Shown here: piece by piece, positions 24,968 through 37,939 of the stretch
Position numbering within the stretch: the first letter of the stretch is position 1
Layout: each line of letters starts with the position of its first letter
NCBI GenBank assembly: GCA_027563935.2
Contig: CM050446.2
Location: 111,828,499-111,892,498 of the forward strand
Reading direction: 5' to 3'
From: Costus lasius
Taxonomy: Eukaryota > Streptophyta > Magnoliopsida > Zingiberales > Costaceae
DNA length: 64,000 bases
Translations under genes and position numbers: made by a program
Notes under the pieces: generated by a model
What the model was told of the DNA's origin: nothing
The model's input: the letters and a program-made list of their open reading frames with translations, nothing else
The model's database searches: none

Positions 24968-26399
24968 CTGATTTATTAGAGGGCTACTGTAAATATTTTG
25001 ATTTTCATTGTTGAAATAAGTCAATAAGTTACTGAAAATTAAAAATATAAATAATCAAGCGTTTCTTCAACAGAGTAACCATAAATTCCAAATAATAGAG
25101 CAAACTCATATCTCTATTCGAAGGACACAACTGATTCTGTCAAAAGCCTTCTCAAACTCTCTCAATTATTGTCAAAATCCTCTCAAACCCTATTTTCATT
25201 CTCATTATCCAATTTTATAGCTTCTAAAAGTCAGAATGTTCAACACACATGACACTACACTAATAAAAAAGCAGTCAACTATTGGGAATATGTTCATTGT
25301 AACATCATTCCTAATTATGAAGGCTTCACTCGTCGGTTGCAACATCCTACCTATTGCAAATTTGATGTCCTCAAATCTACTAAAATTCCAAGTGTGAGAA
25401 TTAATCAAAGAACAATCAGTGGTAGACAAAATCGATAAGCAATATTTAATTATCGAAGCAACATTCAATTGACAAAAATGAAGATCATAAAGATGGTGAT
25501 GTGAACTTTGCTATTGAGGTATCTACACATGCATAGATGACTTAATGTCTTTGAGAAAAACTTGCCAGGCATCTTAAATGTGCTACGCTAAACAATCTCA
25601 ATGCAAGGCCTAGAGCAGCCACTATAGCATTAGTACATAAGAATCCACCTAAGTTGCACGCACAATGACCAAAAGCTCTAGCATGTATGAAATCCAACAA
25701 ACCAGAGTGCTAATTTCAAGGAGTGGGAACATCTGAGGCTTCTTTAAACTCAAGCAAAGTGTGGCCTGTGTCATCAATTTTAACTCGAGAACTTGCCCCT
25801 CCCAAGTAAGCATACAAATACATATTAGCTACTACTACACAAAAAAGCAAAAAAGATGAATATTGGTTGAGAAATATCCATCTTAATGGTGACACCTCAT
25901 ATACCAAGTGACACCTACTGTCATAAAATGGTCTCCAATATCCAAAAATGTACATCTAGAATCTAGCTACCAACACCATATAAGATTGTCGAATACTATT
26001 TTGTGACAAGTCAAGCAATGTTGCATATTGGTGCACCAATGGGTCGACCAGAATTCAAGTGTAACCCTAATTTAAAAAATAATGGGGTTTGAGCTAACCT
26101 AGATGGACATCATTAACAATTTAATTTACAATAACATGTTGGAGAAAAAGGAGAAAAAGATTGATAGAAATGTTGGATAAAAATTTTCACTTTATCTTCT
26201 AGTGAATATTTTGTTTTTCATGTCTTAGATATTTGCCAAAGATCACATATATATAGAAGCTGAGAATACAAGAAGAACTAAACAGTGCATTAAGCCATTA
26301 ACTACCTAGAAACTTTAACAATGCATTAACTTAGCCTAGTAACTAGAATGAAATCTAATAGCTTCCAATTCAGGTGTTGAAAATAACGGTGGCCACTGT
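24968..26399 (-). other. TERT intron 4, left part
   Basis: No gene or clear repeat is seen. The first 60 bp next to exon 5 are open in the exon's frame, which makes an alternative acceptor at 25031 possible. Confidence 0.5.
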
Positions 26400-26407
26400 A
26401 ATACAAC

Positions 26408-26754
26408 CAAGGTTTTTAAAACCGTACCGTACATTGGACGGTAAATGTACGGTACAATATAGTATCTGTCCGCTCGCCGTCCGGTCTTAGAATGGCGGTC
26501 GGAGCATAGCTCTAGGGTGGACGGCAGAGGGTGACGGCGGAAGCTTCAATCTTCCGCTGCCGCTGGAAGCTTCAACCGAAGCTTCCATTGAAGCTCGAAT
26601 GAAGAGCTTCGAAGCTTTTCGTGCCACCATTGCTCGCCCGCTACCGCCGCTGCTCGCGTGCTACCGTCTGGTACCATCCGGTACATATGGTACCATACCA
26701 TACCAGTCCGACGCCATACGGAAACGGTATACCGGACTGAATTTTTGATCCTTG
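26408..26754. mobile_element. hAT-type MITE (CAAGG...CCTTG)
   Basis: The 347-bp element starts CAAGGTTTTTAAAACC and ends TTTTTGATCCTTG and is flanked by identical 8-bp copies of aatacaac (26400-26407 and 26755-26762). The inside is made of ggtaccgta/taccgtacc-type repeats and a GC-rich middle. The 8-bp duplication indicates hAT. Degenerate relatives are scattered through the window. Confidence 0.88.
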
Positions 26755-26869
26755 AATACAACCGGTTTAATTCTAAATAAAAATCTTAACTATTTTGACC
26801 AACTGTTGAATTGCCTGATGTTTGACTTTGGCTGATTGAGTCATAAGTTATTTCTTACAATTCCCCTCT

Positions 26870-27560
26870 TAATTTATGAGTCTAAATTGTTCTTTGTGCT
26901 TCTCAAAATTTTCTACGGACATGGCTTTGGTAAGCATGTCTATTGGTTGTTCAGGGGTGTTCAAATATTTCATTTGAATTTCCCCCTTTTTGATCCAAAT
27001 CCCTAATGAAATAAAATCTTAATTCAATGTGTTTAGATCTGGCGGGAAAATTGGATTCTTAGACATTGCTATTGCTGAAATATTGTCACAATAAATCACT
27101 CCAGGTCCTTCTTGCTTCTGTCTTAGGTCTACAAGGATCTTTTTAGCCAAACTTGCAACTTCAACAGCTGCTGAATATTCAGCTCCAGCTGAAGAAAGAG
27201 CAATTTTTTGTTGTTTTCTTGAACTCCATGCTATTATATTTGATCCAATGCAAAAAAATATAAGCTGAAGTGTTCATTCTATCTATTGTCGATCCAACCC
27301 AGCAACTATCTGAGAATCCGATAAGGAACTTTCATATTCTTTCATGTAATTGATTCTGAATTTTCTAGTTCCATTCAAGTACCTAAGAATTCAATTATTG
27401 CAGCATAATTTAGCTTGGAGAACTCATAAACTTGGAAAACATATTTACTAATTGCATAATATCTGATCCTGTGAGTGAGATACATCGAGGACCAACCAAG
27501 CTCCTAAACGTTGCATCATCAGCTTCGTTAGCTCATCTTCCATCTTAATTTTTCATTTAC
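26870..27560 (-). pseudogene. Ty1/copia RT end and RNase H remnant
   Basis: Minus-strand fragments read ILRYLNGTRKFRI, then IVAGLDR, then LSSAGAEYSAAVEVASLAKK (shifted by an indel) and VIYCDNISAIAMSKNP. These are the RT-RNase H linker and the RNase H signature of Ty1/copia elements. Stops and indels show it is dead. It is in sense orientation with TERT, inside intron 4. Confidence 0.8.
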
Positions 27561-29200
27561 CGCCAAAGGCATAGCAATAAGCTTAGAATCCTGCGTTTGC
27601 AACTTTTGCAGTAGATCGACCAAACACTTTCCTTGAGAGATAAAAATTTCTCGCTTCTTTTGCTTCACTTGGTGATGCAAAACAATGAAGGGTTGGAGTG
27701 TTTTCTAGCCTAACTCTAAGCCTTGTATTGACTAGTGTAACGAGGAAAACAGTAGAGGGTCTTGAGACAGGAGTTTTATAGCACTTTGAAGAAATTCAAC
27801 CAGAGAGAATGATAAAATCTGAAAAAATAGCAATTCGTATTTGAGCAGCAGTGGGAAGCAATGGCAAAACTACTTGAAGTGGTAAATGCTCAAATATAAC
27901 AACTCACATGGGAGAGTCAATTGTTAGCCTATGCACAGTGTTATGGGGACTCCATTATGCAGCAATTAAAAAGTGGTAAGGAAACATGCTAAATGTGCTA
28001 CAGCCACCGCTTCTCGACCCGCAGGTAGCAGAAGGGAACTCCAAAGGAGTTAAGAACAGACTTTTCTCTCCTTGACCCAATAGAATTGATGGTAGAAGAG
28101 ATCCAAGATGCAATAAAATAGAAAATCCACTTCTTGACCCCCAACAACCAGATAGTAGAAGTACTCCAAGTGGATAAGAAAACAAAAGCTCTCTTCAACC
28201 TTGACTTAGGCCGGTGGTAAGAGAGTTACCAAGTGCAAAAAAAGTTACAAACAAGTAAAGGAAATGGATAACACCTCTGGAGCAAAACAAGTGTGGAGAA
28301 CCCAACTCTAAGTGGAGAGAAAGAGATATGTAGCTATACTAAGCTGAGAACAACTTAAAACAATTTCAAAGTTTTCATTCATCCTAATGCTGAAAATGTT
28401 ACAATAAAGCAGCCTCCTTTAATAGACCTTACGGGGTTAATTCAAAGCAAACCTAACCTAAAAACATGTGGGAACCACAAGGATACATGCCAGAAACATC
28501 AACAACAAGAGCTGAAAATAAATAACAAACTCAGACAAAAGCTAGAAAATTCCTCGGAATACTTTAGCTTTGTCTCAACTAATTTTGACAAGATTCTCTC
28601 ACAACTTTGGCATGATTTTAAGCTGGTGTATTCCTCCATGGGTGGGCCTTCAATTTAGGGCCAAGTGCACTGTTGGGCCAGCCCAAATTTCAACTTCACA
28701 AGTAGAGTCCCCTTTATTCACAAGTTCCATAAGCTACAATGAGTTCAGAAAAGATTGTGGAATAGTTTAAAGACTTTGTAAGAAAGCAACTAGAAAGTAA
28801 ATTTATAGGAAAAGCAGGTACATAGGTACATAAAGATCATCATGTAAAGAAATCCGCCCCCCAGTTACACCTATAAACGGGTAGGAAGTACCATCAACAA
28901 TGGAAATAAAGGTAAGACAAGTAGAAATATGAAAAATTAGAAAATAGTTTGCAGTTACATATCATGAGTGATGAAGCATCATAATCTAGGATCCAAGAAA
29001 AAGTTAAACCAAAGAAACTATAGTAGTGTTTGCTAAAGTAGTAGTTACAAACAACCATGAAGAGGTGATTTAAGACCAAAGGAATCTCTCATAGTATGCA
29101 AGAAACATATCGGCAATAGAGGCCTTAAGCCTGATTATTTCACACCTATGCACTATGACACCATGATCCCTCGGTCTAGACTTGCATCAAACAGGTATTG
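27561..29200. other. TERT intron 4, unclassified stretch
   Basis: No gene is seen. Two imperfect copies of a segment (cttctcgacccgcaggtagc at about 28010 and cttcttgaccccc at about 28133) suggest an old tandem repeat or retroelement leader. Confidence 0.35.
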
Positions 29201-29204
29201 AGAG

Positions 29205-31822
29205 GTTACTCTTGTGGGTTAAGAAGGGTATTAAAGGAAGTTGTAAGGAACAAGGGTAATTGTTCATTTAGATCGAATAACCTTCAAAAATTTACACACA
29301 TTTGGCATTGATTATTTATGTTTCCCCCATGACCCGTCTTAATTTTGTTCAAGTTCTTTTTTCATTAGTCATTAATCATATGAATATTCGCAATGCCTTT
29401 TTACATGGTGATCTTATTTAGGATGTGTATATAAAGCAACCTCCTGAGTGTGTTGCTCAGAGGGAGTTAATGTGCAAGTTGCATAAAGCCATTTATGGGT
29501 TAAAACAGAGACCACGTGTCTGGTTCCAAAAATTCTCATAGATTATAACATCAATTGATTTTTGTGGTAGCAAAGTAGATCACTATATCTTTAAAGGTCT
29601 TGATATACTTGCAGTATATGTGGATAATATTCTTCTAACATGCGGTGATTCCAAAGCTATAATAGAGATAAAGTCTTATCTGCATACCAAGTTTGCACTT
29701 AAAGATCTAGACAAACCAAAATATTTTCTGGGAATTAAAACAGTGTATAAAGGACCAATATGGAAGGGCGAGGATGGTGAAGCCTCATTGAGCTGACCTC
29801 AACTAAGGGATGATTCCTGAGCATGTATTAAAGCCTTGGGCTTGACAAGGATGTCAAATCTTAAGTGGGGAAGATTGTGATACCCAGTTTAGTCCTATAT
29901 GAGAAGCGGTAAAAACTATAATATAGTAGGTAAGGCTCAGTAAGCCTACTACTATGAACTTGAGCTTAAACATTTTAATAAATTGAACCACGTTGTCATT
30001 TCGGCTAACCAAGTTAATAGGTTAGTTTGCTCATCAAGTAAGTCATAACAATGGATGTCTTGTACAGTTGAAAATGAGAATGAAGTTTAGTCTAGAAAAT
30101 TGTGTCATCCAAATAATATAATTGTCTAATTCTATGAAACATGGTTCACTTGGGAATAAATATTAATGTTTGAATTCTGTTTTGAGAATTAATTATTCTA
30201 CTTGTAAATTTGGTAAAAGTAAAATTTTACTTTTTCTAATCATCGTAGTCGAGCAACTACTTATTTTGAGATAATACATAGTAATATTTAAGGTATCACT
30301 CTAGTTATTTCACATGTGTGACATTTATTGATAATTATGTTGGGAAATCCCGGAGATTTTAAAATTTTTAATTATATATAGCGGAAGCAAATCCCCAAAA
30401 CAGACTAGTCCCAAAAACCGAATAGATCAATGCTTGCGAGGGGGTCGACACGATGAGAGGAGAAAGTACCTAAGAGCAAGATGGAGCGATGCCGATGTAG
30501 GCGCCTAAGCGTGCGCCCTCTGTAGTCTCACACACAACGGATCCTTGAGTCCTCTTCTTTCACGCCCGATGCTAGCCTCGAGAAGAAGATCCAAGCCTTA
30601 AAGAGTTCTTCATTTCACTTGCGCCACCTTCTAGGGAAGTTGCACCAAGGAGGAAGAAGGATGAAGAGAAGCCGTCAAGCACTAGAGCTTCTTACGCCAA
30701 GATGAGATAGAGAAGAAGAGGCTTGCAGGCTGCAGTTGCAGCTATTGATGGAAGAGATGCGCCAAGACCTTTGCTCTCGCCCTTGTCCCTTGCTCATGCT
30801 AATGTATGTCAGAGCTCTCGCATATGATATGGTTATATCAACAAGGGGGCAGCTAGACAAGTCATATAGGCGCAAATCCAATGAGTGATGCGGCTAGGGT
30901 TAAGGGGGATAGCAATTAGGGTTAGACGTAAGAAAAATCTCCAAGATAAAGTTTAGCTCTAATAAGTCTCTTCCATCTCATCAGGCCCATTGGCGCCGAT
31001 GAAATCTCCAAAATAGATCCGAGCTATCCAATAACTCGATCAAAAGGCTTTCCGATCAATACGAGAACTCGAGTATCTAGGTGTGCAACCCTGTAGGTTT
31101 CTTTGACATTAGCAGTAATGAACAAAGGTCATCACAAGCAGTGAGTCTACCCAAGTCATTGGAATGGATATCGACATCGACATTCTCATCATCGCAATAA
31201 GGTACCGATGCATTATAGTCTTTTTGTCAAACTGATATCCAATTGGACAAGTGTATCACCACTTGTTTTCACCCAATCTCATGGTTATAACTAAATCAGG
31301 TTCTCACTTAGGTATAGCCATACACTTTCAGTCATAGAACCATAGGGGGCTCATGGATATCAAGCTTCCCTCGGAAAGGGGCAAATCCTATGTCTATTCA
31401 TTGATCATCTTATATGGGTCGTAACATACTCAATGACAACTGTTATGACCTCCCAACTACGGTGAGGTGTTAGGTTATATCAAAGCATATCTCTAACCAT
31501 ATAGAAGAGTCAATGACCTCAAGTCAAGGGATCAATGCATCTCCTGTCACTTGTGAGGATAACTCATGACACCAAGTCATAGCCTCACAGCAAGTCGGTC
31601 CAGTATATCCACCATTGATATACCCATATATCTGCATTAGCAACTCGTGCCTAACCAGCCTATATACCAGTCTCATATGTACCAAAACTATCTCATATCC
31701 ACTTAGGTACATTGATTAGGGACAAAAGTTTGAGCACATATCCAATCTGTCTCCAGGGACATTATCATGTAAGAACACAATCACAGATGTAAACAAAGCA
31801 TGATACCGACAATTCCAAAATG

Positions 31823-31857
<35 letters not shown>

Positions 31858-32810
31858 GTCAAGTAGTACAAAAGATAAACCAATAATAAGTCTTAGGACA
31901 TAAACACCAACAAATTATACCAAGTTCATATGGATATAATTTTTGCTTAACAAAGCTGAACTAGTTAAAGCTTTTTAGATTTTTCTACTATATGTTGAGA
32001 CATAATTTTCTACGAGTATTAAAATTTTATGATTTGATAATAGCGAGGAATATGTATCAAATGACTTTTAAGCCTACTTGCAATGGGCATTATTTCTAAA
32101 CATGACTTTATATACCTCAGCAAAATAGAGTAGCCGAAAGGAAGAGTCATCGTCTATTAGATATTGTTCACGTATTACTTCTCCAATCTTCAGTACCACC
32201 TAAATTTTTGGCTAAAGCTTTGTCTGCAGCAATATATTTAATTAATCACTGCCTTTTCAACATTCAAGCTTTAATTCTCCTTTTTACCACTTACTTGGTA
32301 TTCATCCTAATTATCATATGTTGCATATATTTAGATATGTTTGCTTTATTCACTTACCATCCTATGAGAGACATAAACTTATTGCTCAATCGGTTCAAAG
32401 TGCATTTAAAGACTATTATACTCGTTAAAAAGGATTTGAATATTATGATGCAAATGCTAATCATATGCGTATTTCTAGAAATATTATTTTTTTTTTTGAC
32501 ATGAGTACTATTTTTAAGGTTTAAGATAATGGTCCATTGTCAAACCAGTATGTATTAGTTCATAGTCAAACCAATATGGACCGGTCTATGGTCAAACCAG
32601 TATATATCAAGTGGTATGAAATAGTATTTTAAAGCATGTTTTTAGTAAGCAATTTGGACCTAGCATGTGCTAATCTCATAATGAGATATATAACAACCTT
32701 AACATGCTCATTTTCATCTATTAATTATTCAGTCATATCTGCTCAGTGTCTTTCAATTCCCAACAAGTAAAGATCTTAGTTATTGATAAGTGTAAGATGA
32801 AAGACCTGAT
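29205..32810 (+). repeat. tandem unit A: scrambled copia fragment with solo LTR
   Basis: Unit A holds a copia RT fragment (NAFLHGDL, CKLHKAIYGLKQRP, LAVYVDNILLT; about 29390-29740), then a spacer, then the copia GAG-pre-integrase and integrase region (QQNRVAERKS, LSAAIYLINHCLF; about 30050-32510). The order RT before integrase is the reverse of a normal copia element. Apart from a solo LTR at 30338-31912, the unit matches 32815-34830. It lies antisense to TERT in intron 4. Confidence 0.8.
30338..31912. mobile_element. solo LTR with 5-bp target duplication
   Basis: The 1575-bp insert starts TGTTGGGAAATCCCGG and ends AAACACCAACA, so its tips are inverted (TGTTGG/CCAACA). It is flanked by identical aatta (30333-30337 and 31913-31917). 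The uninterrupted partner copy at about 34020 shows the empty site. No primer-binding site, gag or pol is present, so it is a solo LTR left by recombination. It is related to the insert at 43540-45300. Confidence 0.92.
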
Positions 32811-32814
32811 AACC

Positions 32815-34830
32815 CGTTAAGGTTAAGAAAGGTATTAAAGGATGTTGTAAGGAACAAGGGTAATAGTGAAAAATATTCAAATTGTCCATTCTGTTTGAGT
32901 TCTTTTTTCATTAGCCATTAATCCTGACTAAGCACTTCAAAAATTTACACAAACCTTTGGCATTGATTATTACAAAACATTCTCCCTGTGGCTGCCTTAA
33001 TTTTGTTTGAGTTCTTTTTTCATTAGCCATTAATCCTAACTAGGCACTTCATTGGATATTAGCAATGTCTTTTTATGTGGTGATCTTATTGAGGTGTATA
33101 GGGAGCAACCTTCTACTGGGGGGTGGGGAGTTGGTGTGCAAGTTGCATTGCATAAAGCCATGTATGGGTTGAAATAGAGCCCACATGTCTGGTCCTAGAA
33201 ATTCTCACAGATTATAACATTAGTTAGTTTTCTGGCAACAAAGCAGATCACCCTATCTTTATTCGATATTATGAGAAAGGTCTTGTTATACTTGCGGTAT
33301 ATGTGGATGATATTCTTCTAACATGCAGTGATTCCAAAGCTATAATAGAGAAAAAGTCTTACATGCATCCCAAGCTTACACTTAAAGATCTAGGCAAACC
33401 CAAATATTCCTTGGGAATTGAAACTGCGTATGAAGGACCAACAGGGAAGAGCGAGGATGATGGAACCGCATTGAGCTGACCTCACATGCGGCCAACTAAG
33501 GGATAATTCCTGAGCATGTATTAAAACCTTAGGCTTGACAAAGACGTCAAATCTTAAGTGAGATTGTGATACCCAGTTTAGTCCTGTATGAGAAGTGGTA
33601 AAAACTATAATATAGTATGTAAGTCTTAGTAAGTCTACTACTATCAATTTGAGCTTAAGCATTTAAATAAATTAGACCTAATTGTCATTTCAACTAACGA
33701 AGTTAATAGGTCAGTTTGCTCATCAAGTAAGTCATAACAATAGATGTCTTGTACGGTTGAAAATGAGAATGAAGTTTAGTATAGACAATAGGGTCATCTA
33801 AATAATATAATTCTCATTTTATGAAACATGGTTCACTTGGGAATAAATATTAATGTTCGAATTCTATTTTGAGAATTAATTGTTCTACTTGTAAATTTGG
33901 TAAAAGTAAAAATTTACTTTTTTCTAATTATCGTATTCAAGTAACTACTTATTTTGAGATAATACATAGTAATATTTAAGGTATCACTCTAGTTATTTCA
34001 CGTGTGCGTTTATTGATAATTATACTAGGTTCATATGGATATAATTTTTGCGTAACAAAGCTGAAGTAGTTAAAGCTTTTTAGACTTTTCTACTATATGT
34101 TGAGATATAATTTTCTACGAGTATTAAAATTTTATAATTTGATAATAGCAAGGAATATATATTAAATGACCCTGCTTGCAAAAGGCATTATTTCTGAATG
34201 ATCATTAATTTATATACCTCAGCAAAATAGAGTAGCTGAAAAGAAAAGTCGTCATTTATTAGATATTGTTCACATATTACTTCTTCAATCTTCAATACCA
34301 CCTAAATTTTTGGTGGAAACTTTATTAACAGCAATATATCTAATCAATCACTGTATTTTCAACATTTAAGCTTTAATTCTCCTTTTTAACACTTACTTGG
34401 TATACATCCAAATTATCATATGTTGCATACATTCAGATATGTAAACTTATGGCTCAATTGGTTCAAAGTGCATTTATGGATTATTATACTAGTTAAAAAG
34501 GATTTGTATACTATAATGCTAATACTAACCATATGCATATTTCTAGAAATATTATTTTCTTTGGATATGAGTATTATTTTCAAGGTTTAAGATTCTGGTC
34601 TATTGACCAATATGGACTGGTCCATTGTCAGACCAGTATGTAATTAGTGGTATGAAACAGTATTTTAAAATATGTTTTTAATAAGCAATTTGGACTTAAC
34701 ATGTGATACATAATAACCTTAACATTCTTATTTTCATCATCTACAATAAAATAATCTATTAATTATTCAGTCATATCTGCTTAGTGTCTATCAATTCCGA
34801 ATAATTAAATATCTTAGTTATTGATAAGAA
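32815..34830 (+). repeat. tandem unit B of the scrambled copia fragment
   Basis: This is the second copy of the unit starting at 29205, about 2.0 kb without the solo LTR. It contains the same RT fragment (HKAMYGLK near 33150; about 33060-33420), the same spacer (gattgtgatacccagtttag at about 33565) and the same integrase fragment (about 33800-34560). It also shares the repeat with caaggtttaag ends after the integrase. All frames are broken. Confidence 0.85.
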
Positions 34831-35333
34831 GCTCCTAGAATCGAATCCCACCTTTGCAAAAACAAATTGATAACTAGTCATGATCTGCAAACTTGGGTAA
34901 CCAAATCAACTTGTAAGGCCACAAATACATAGTAGGTTTGAGTGGTGATCATCTATCAAGTCAATAGGTCTCTTTTATGTCATGAAGAATGAACTAAGAT
35001 ACAACCGATTTATGTCAACCTTTTTTTCCTTTCAATCATGGTTTAAAAGACCGGTTAGTACTTAGCAATATGATTGATTTGTGTCAGTCCAACCATGCAC
35101 TAATACTAATACCAAGGCTTAAAATCTTAGTCCATACCGATGTACCAATCCTAGCTCGAACCAGTATGTACCGCCCATACCAACACTAGATGGTACCAGT
35201 ACCAAATGTACCAACACCACAAGTACCATCTCGTACACACATACATACATACATATATGCATATATACATACTAGTCCAACAAGTGTAGTCCTGTATTTA
35301 AAATTATGATATTAATCAAGGTTTAAGATACCA

Positions 35334-35388
<55 letters not shown>

Positions 35389-37602
35389 TACAATGTATCG
35401 CCAGTACTAGGAAGTTTGAAGTATAGACCGGTTATTTGTCCTTCCTTTGAATAAGGGCAATCTATGTCATGGGCAAGGATTCTTAATGAGCACATCATGC
35501 AATGAACAAAATATGTAAACTCAACCCACAAGCATTTTGAAACTGGACTTTAAGAAAAAAGTATCCGTGTGTTCTAATCTCACATCATGAGTGTGATCGT
35601 CTAATGTTTTTGGGTAAACATCCCAATGGTCTAGCATTTCATTGTTTTTGGTTAGGCATCCCATGTGTAGTGTTTGTCTAGCATCTCATATCACTCGATT
35701 ATACTACTCATATTGTCTAACTTCTAAATCTAAGCATATTGGAGGATTGGAAGTTAATTAGTGTCTCTAGAGGAACAAAGTATAAACCACAAATTTACCC
35801 TATAAAAAATCTAATGTCATGGTAATCATTTAGAAAATTTCTCAAACACGCATTGGAAACTAGCATCAAATTATCGGGTTCAACCAAAATCATGGAAAGT
35901 TTAACCAACATAAGAAAAGTCTATATCGGATAGGTAGGACAAGTTGACACAAGTAATTCAAAGAGAGCTCATGAGGACTAGGGCCATTGACGATTGAATA
36001 TTGAGGTGAAGATACCTAATGAGATTTCCTTCCACACCCATTGCCTTTATCCTCTCATTGTCTCTTGTCACACATATATCCTCTCATTCTTTTATCCACC
36101 TATAGCTTGCCTCACTTGTTGATAGGGATGACAATTTAACCCGACCCAATCCATTTACGACATATTTGGGTACTCAATTAGTTAAATGGGATAGGTTCAG
36201 CTTGGTGGGTCATATTTTTGTTTGGTTCATGTTTATAGGTGCAGGTACCTGACACCCAATGCTCAATTTAAAAAATAAATTAAAATATATTTATATTATT
36301 AAAAAAGTATAAATTAATAATAAATTAATTATTATATAAACATACTTATTAAAAATTTAATTAGAAACTATAATTTTTATAGTACTTTGAAATTAAAAAA
36401 ATAAAAATTAAATGTACTTCTTTAAATTCCCAAGTCAAGTTTGGGTTATGTAACAGGGTACCTAGCTCGGGTTGGGGTATAGGTTTAGGTATCGAATAAA
36501 AATCAAGTACTCACTCTTTGTCATTCATACTCTTTGCAGCTCTCACCTATCTGACTCATCATTACTACACCATCAAATAAGCTACGCAGCTTGATCATTA
36601 CATGGCATTCATTTTCGTCAAGGAGCAAAGAAAAAAACCCACAAAAGAGATGAAAGGTTGGAGCTAATCATTCAACTTTATTAAGGTAGACAATTTCATT
36701 ATCAAAGAATTTTCTACCTCAATTTAATTTATTTTAAATAAATTATATTATATTTTACAACATAAATGCAAAAGTTATCTTATACTATCCAAATAGATAG
36801 CTAATTCATTATAATACAATTACAAACTAATTATTTTATAAATAAAAATTTTATTTACAAAAATGGTTTTGAGGTCTTACTATACTAGATTTGTACTTAA
36901 AAATAAATCACTAAATGTAATTATGATTATTAACGGGAGAAATTAACTTACATTTTAAATTATACAATTATTAATTACATATAAATAAATGTAAGTATTT
37001 TTGTTCCCATGTAATTGTCTAAAATTCATAGAAAATGAGAAGGTGAGAAAGAGTTTATGTTTAAAAATATATTTATATCCAATAACTCAATTTATTAAGA
37101 TACTATCAATATATTATATAGATAGTGTTAACATAAATTGCACAAATGCTTATAATAATATAAGTGAATTAAAAATATATGTACCAAATTTTATATTTTC
37201 ATTACGATATAATTCAGAATTCTAATATGAAGTAGGATTTATTTGAAATTTTATCATGAGATATAAGAAATAATATATTTTGTATATTTATTTTTAAACG
37301 TCAATTATTACATTTATCCAAACTTCTTATCTATTTTGTTTTTAAGATTCTTTATTTCAGTTCTGATTGTGCCGATTTGACATTGCCAATAATGTGATAT
37401 CAGAACCATGATTGAAAATCACTAAACAATTATTACTTTGAGACAAACAAATTAAAATCTAAAAACAAAAGAATCAAAACCACAATTTTTGAGACACAGA
37501 ATAATATAGTTCAGCAAAATAGTTGCAAAGTCTTGTAACAAATCTATGAATTTTTGCAAACTGTTTATTAGTATGGCAAGTTTTGTTAAGAGTAGCACTT
37601 AC
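34831..37602. other. TERT intron 4, right part
   Basis: AT-rich intron sequence. Two adjacent copies of the dispersed accagtatgtacc-type repeat lie at 35080-35420, with a TA microsatellite. A short gaccc/gggta-type MITE-like piece lies at about 36130-36510. No gene is seen. Confidence 0.5.
35336..35387. repeat. (TA)n microsatellite
   Basis: An uninterrupted run of about 26 TA dinucleotides inside a degenerate MITE-like repeat. Confidence 0.97.
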
Positions 37603-37782
37603 CATAGTATGCACAGACTTGAAGATCTTTTGATTGCTTGATAGTGATTTCATGTTTGATATTTTTGTTTTTTTAAAAACACTATCCATTCGATGCCCTG
37701 TAATCTGATAGTGACTTTTGCCTTGAACAGGAACAAAAATTGATGAAAATCGTAGAAGAAATATCATGAGTTGACTACCTAT
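37603..37782 (-). CDS. TERT: TERT exon 4
   Basis: The acceptor AAATCTGCAG precedes ATAGGTAG; the donor is consensus GTAAGT after ...CATACTATG. The 180-nt exon reads IGSQLMIFLLRFSSIFVPV, then QGKSHYQITG. This is the conserved plant TERT block in which VGxDxMxYLLRxxSIFLPL is followed by HxQVSG. A variable tail follows. Phase 0 at both ends fits exons 3 and 5. Confidence 0.92.
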
Positions 37783-37873
37783 CTGCAGATTTCACAGGAT
37801 TGTATTAACAATGCGCCTCAACAATTATGTTAAATGCTGAAGAAAATTATAATAAGCAACTCCATATCTTAAC

Positions 37874-37939
37874 TCTGCTCAAAAGAAGCTCCCATATAGG
37901 AGTGCAAAGAAATTCGCCGGTGGAACTGCAATGAATTTC
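37874..37939 (-). CDS. TERT: TERT exon 3 (66-bp micro-exon)
   Basis: A 22-codon exon between acceptor TTGTATCAG and donor GTTAAG reads EIHCSSTGEFLCTPIWELLL followed by SR. It fills exactly the gap between exons 2 and 4 in plant TERT, where relatives have an SSPIxELLTSSSWExLxxR-type segment. Phase 0 at both ends. Only 91 bp separate it from exon 4, the one short intron in this gene part. The exon is short, so the call rests on position, phase and the W-E-L-L-L-x-R match. Confidence 0.85.
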
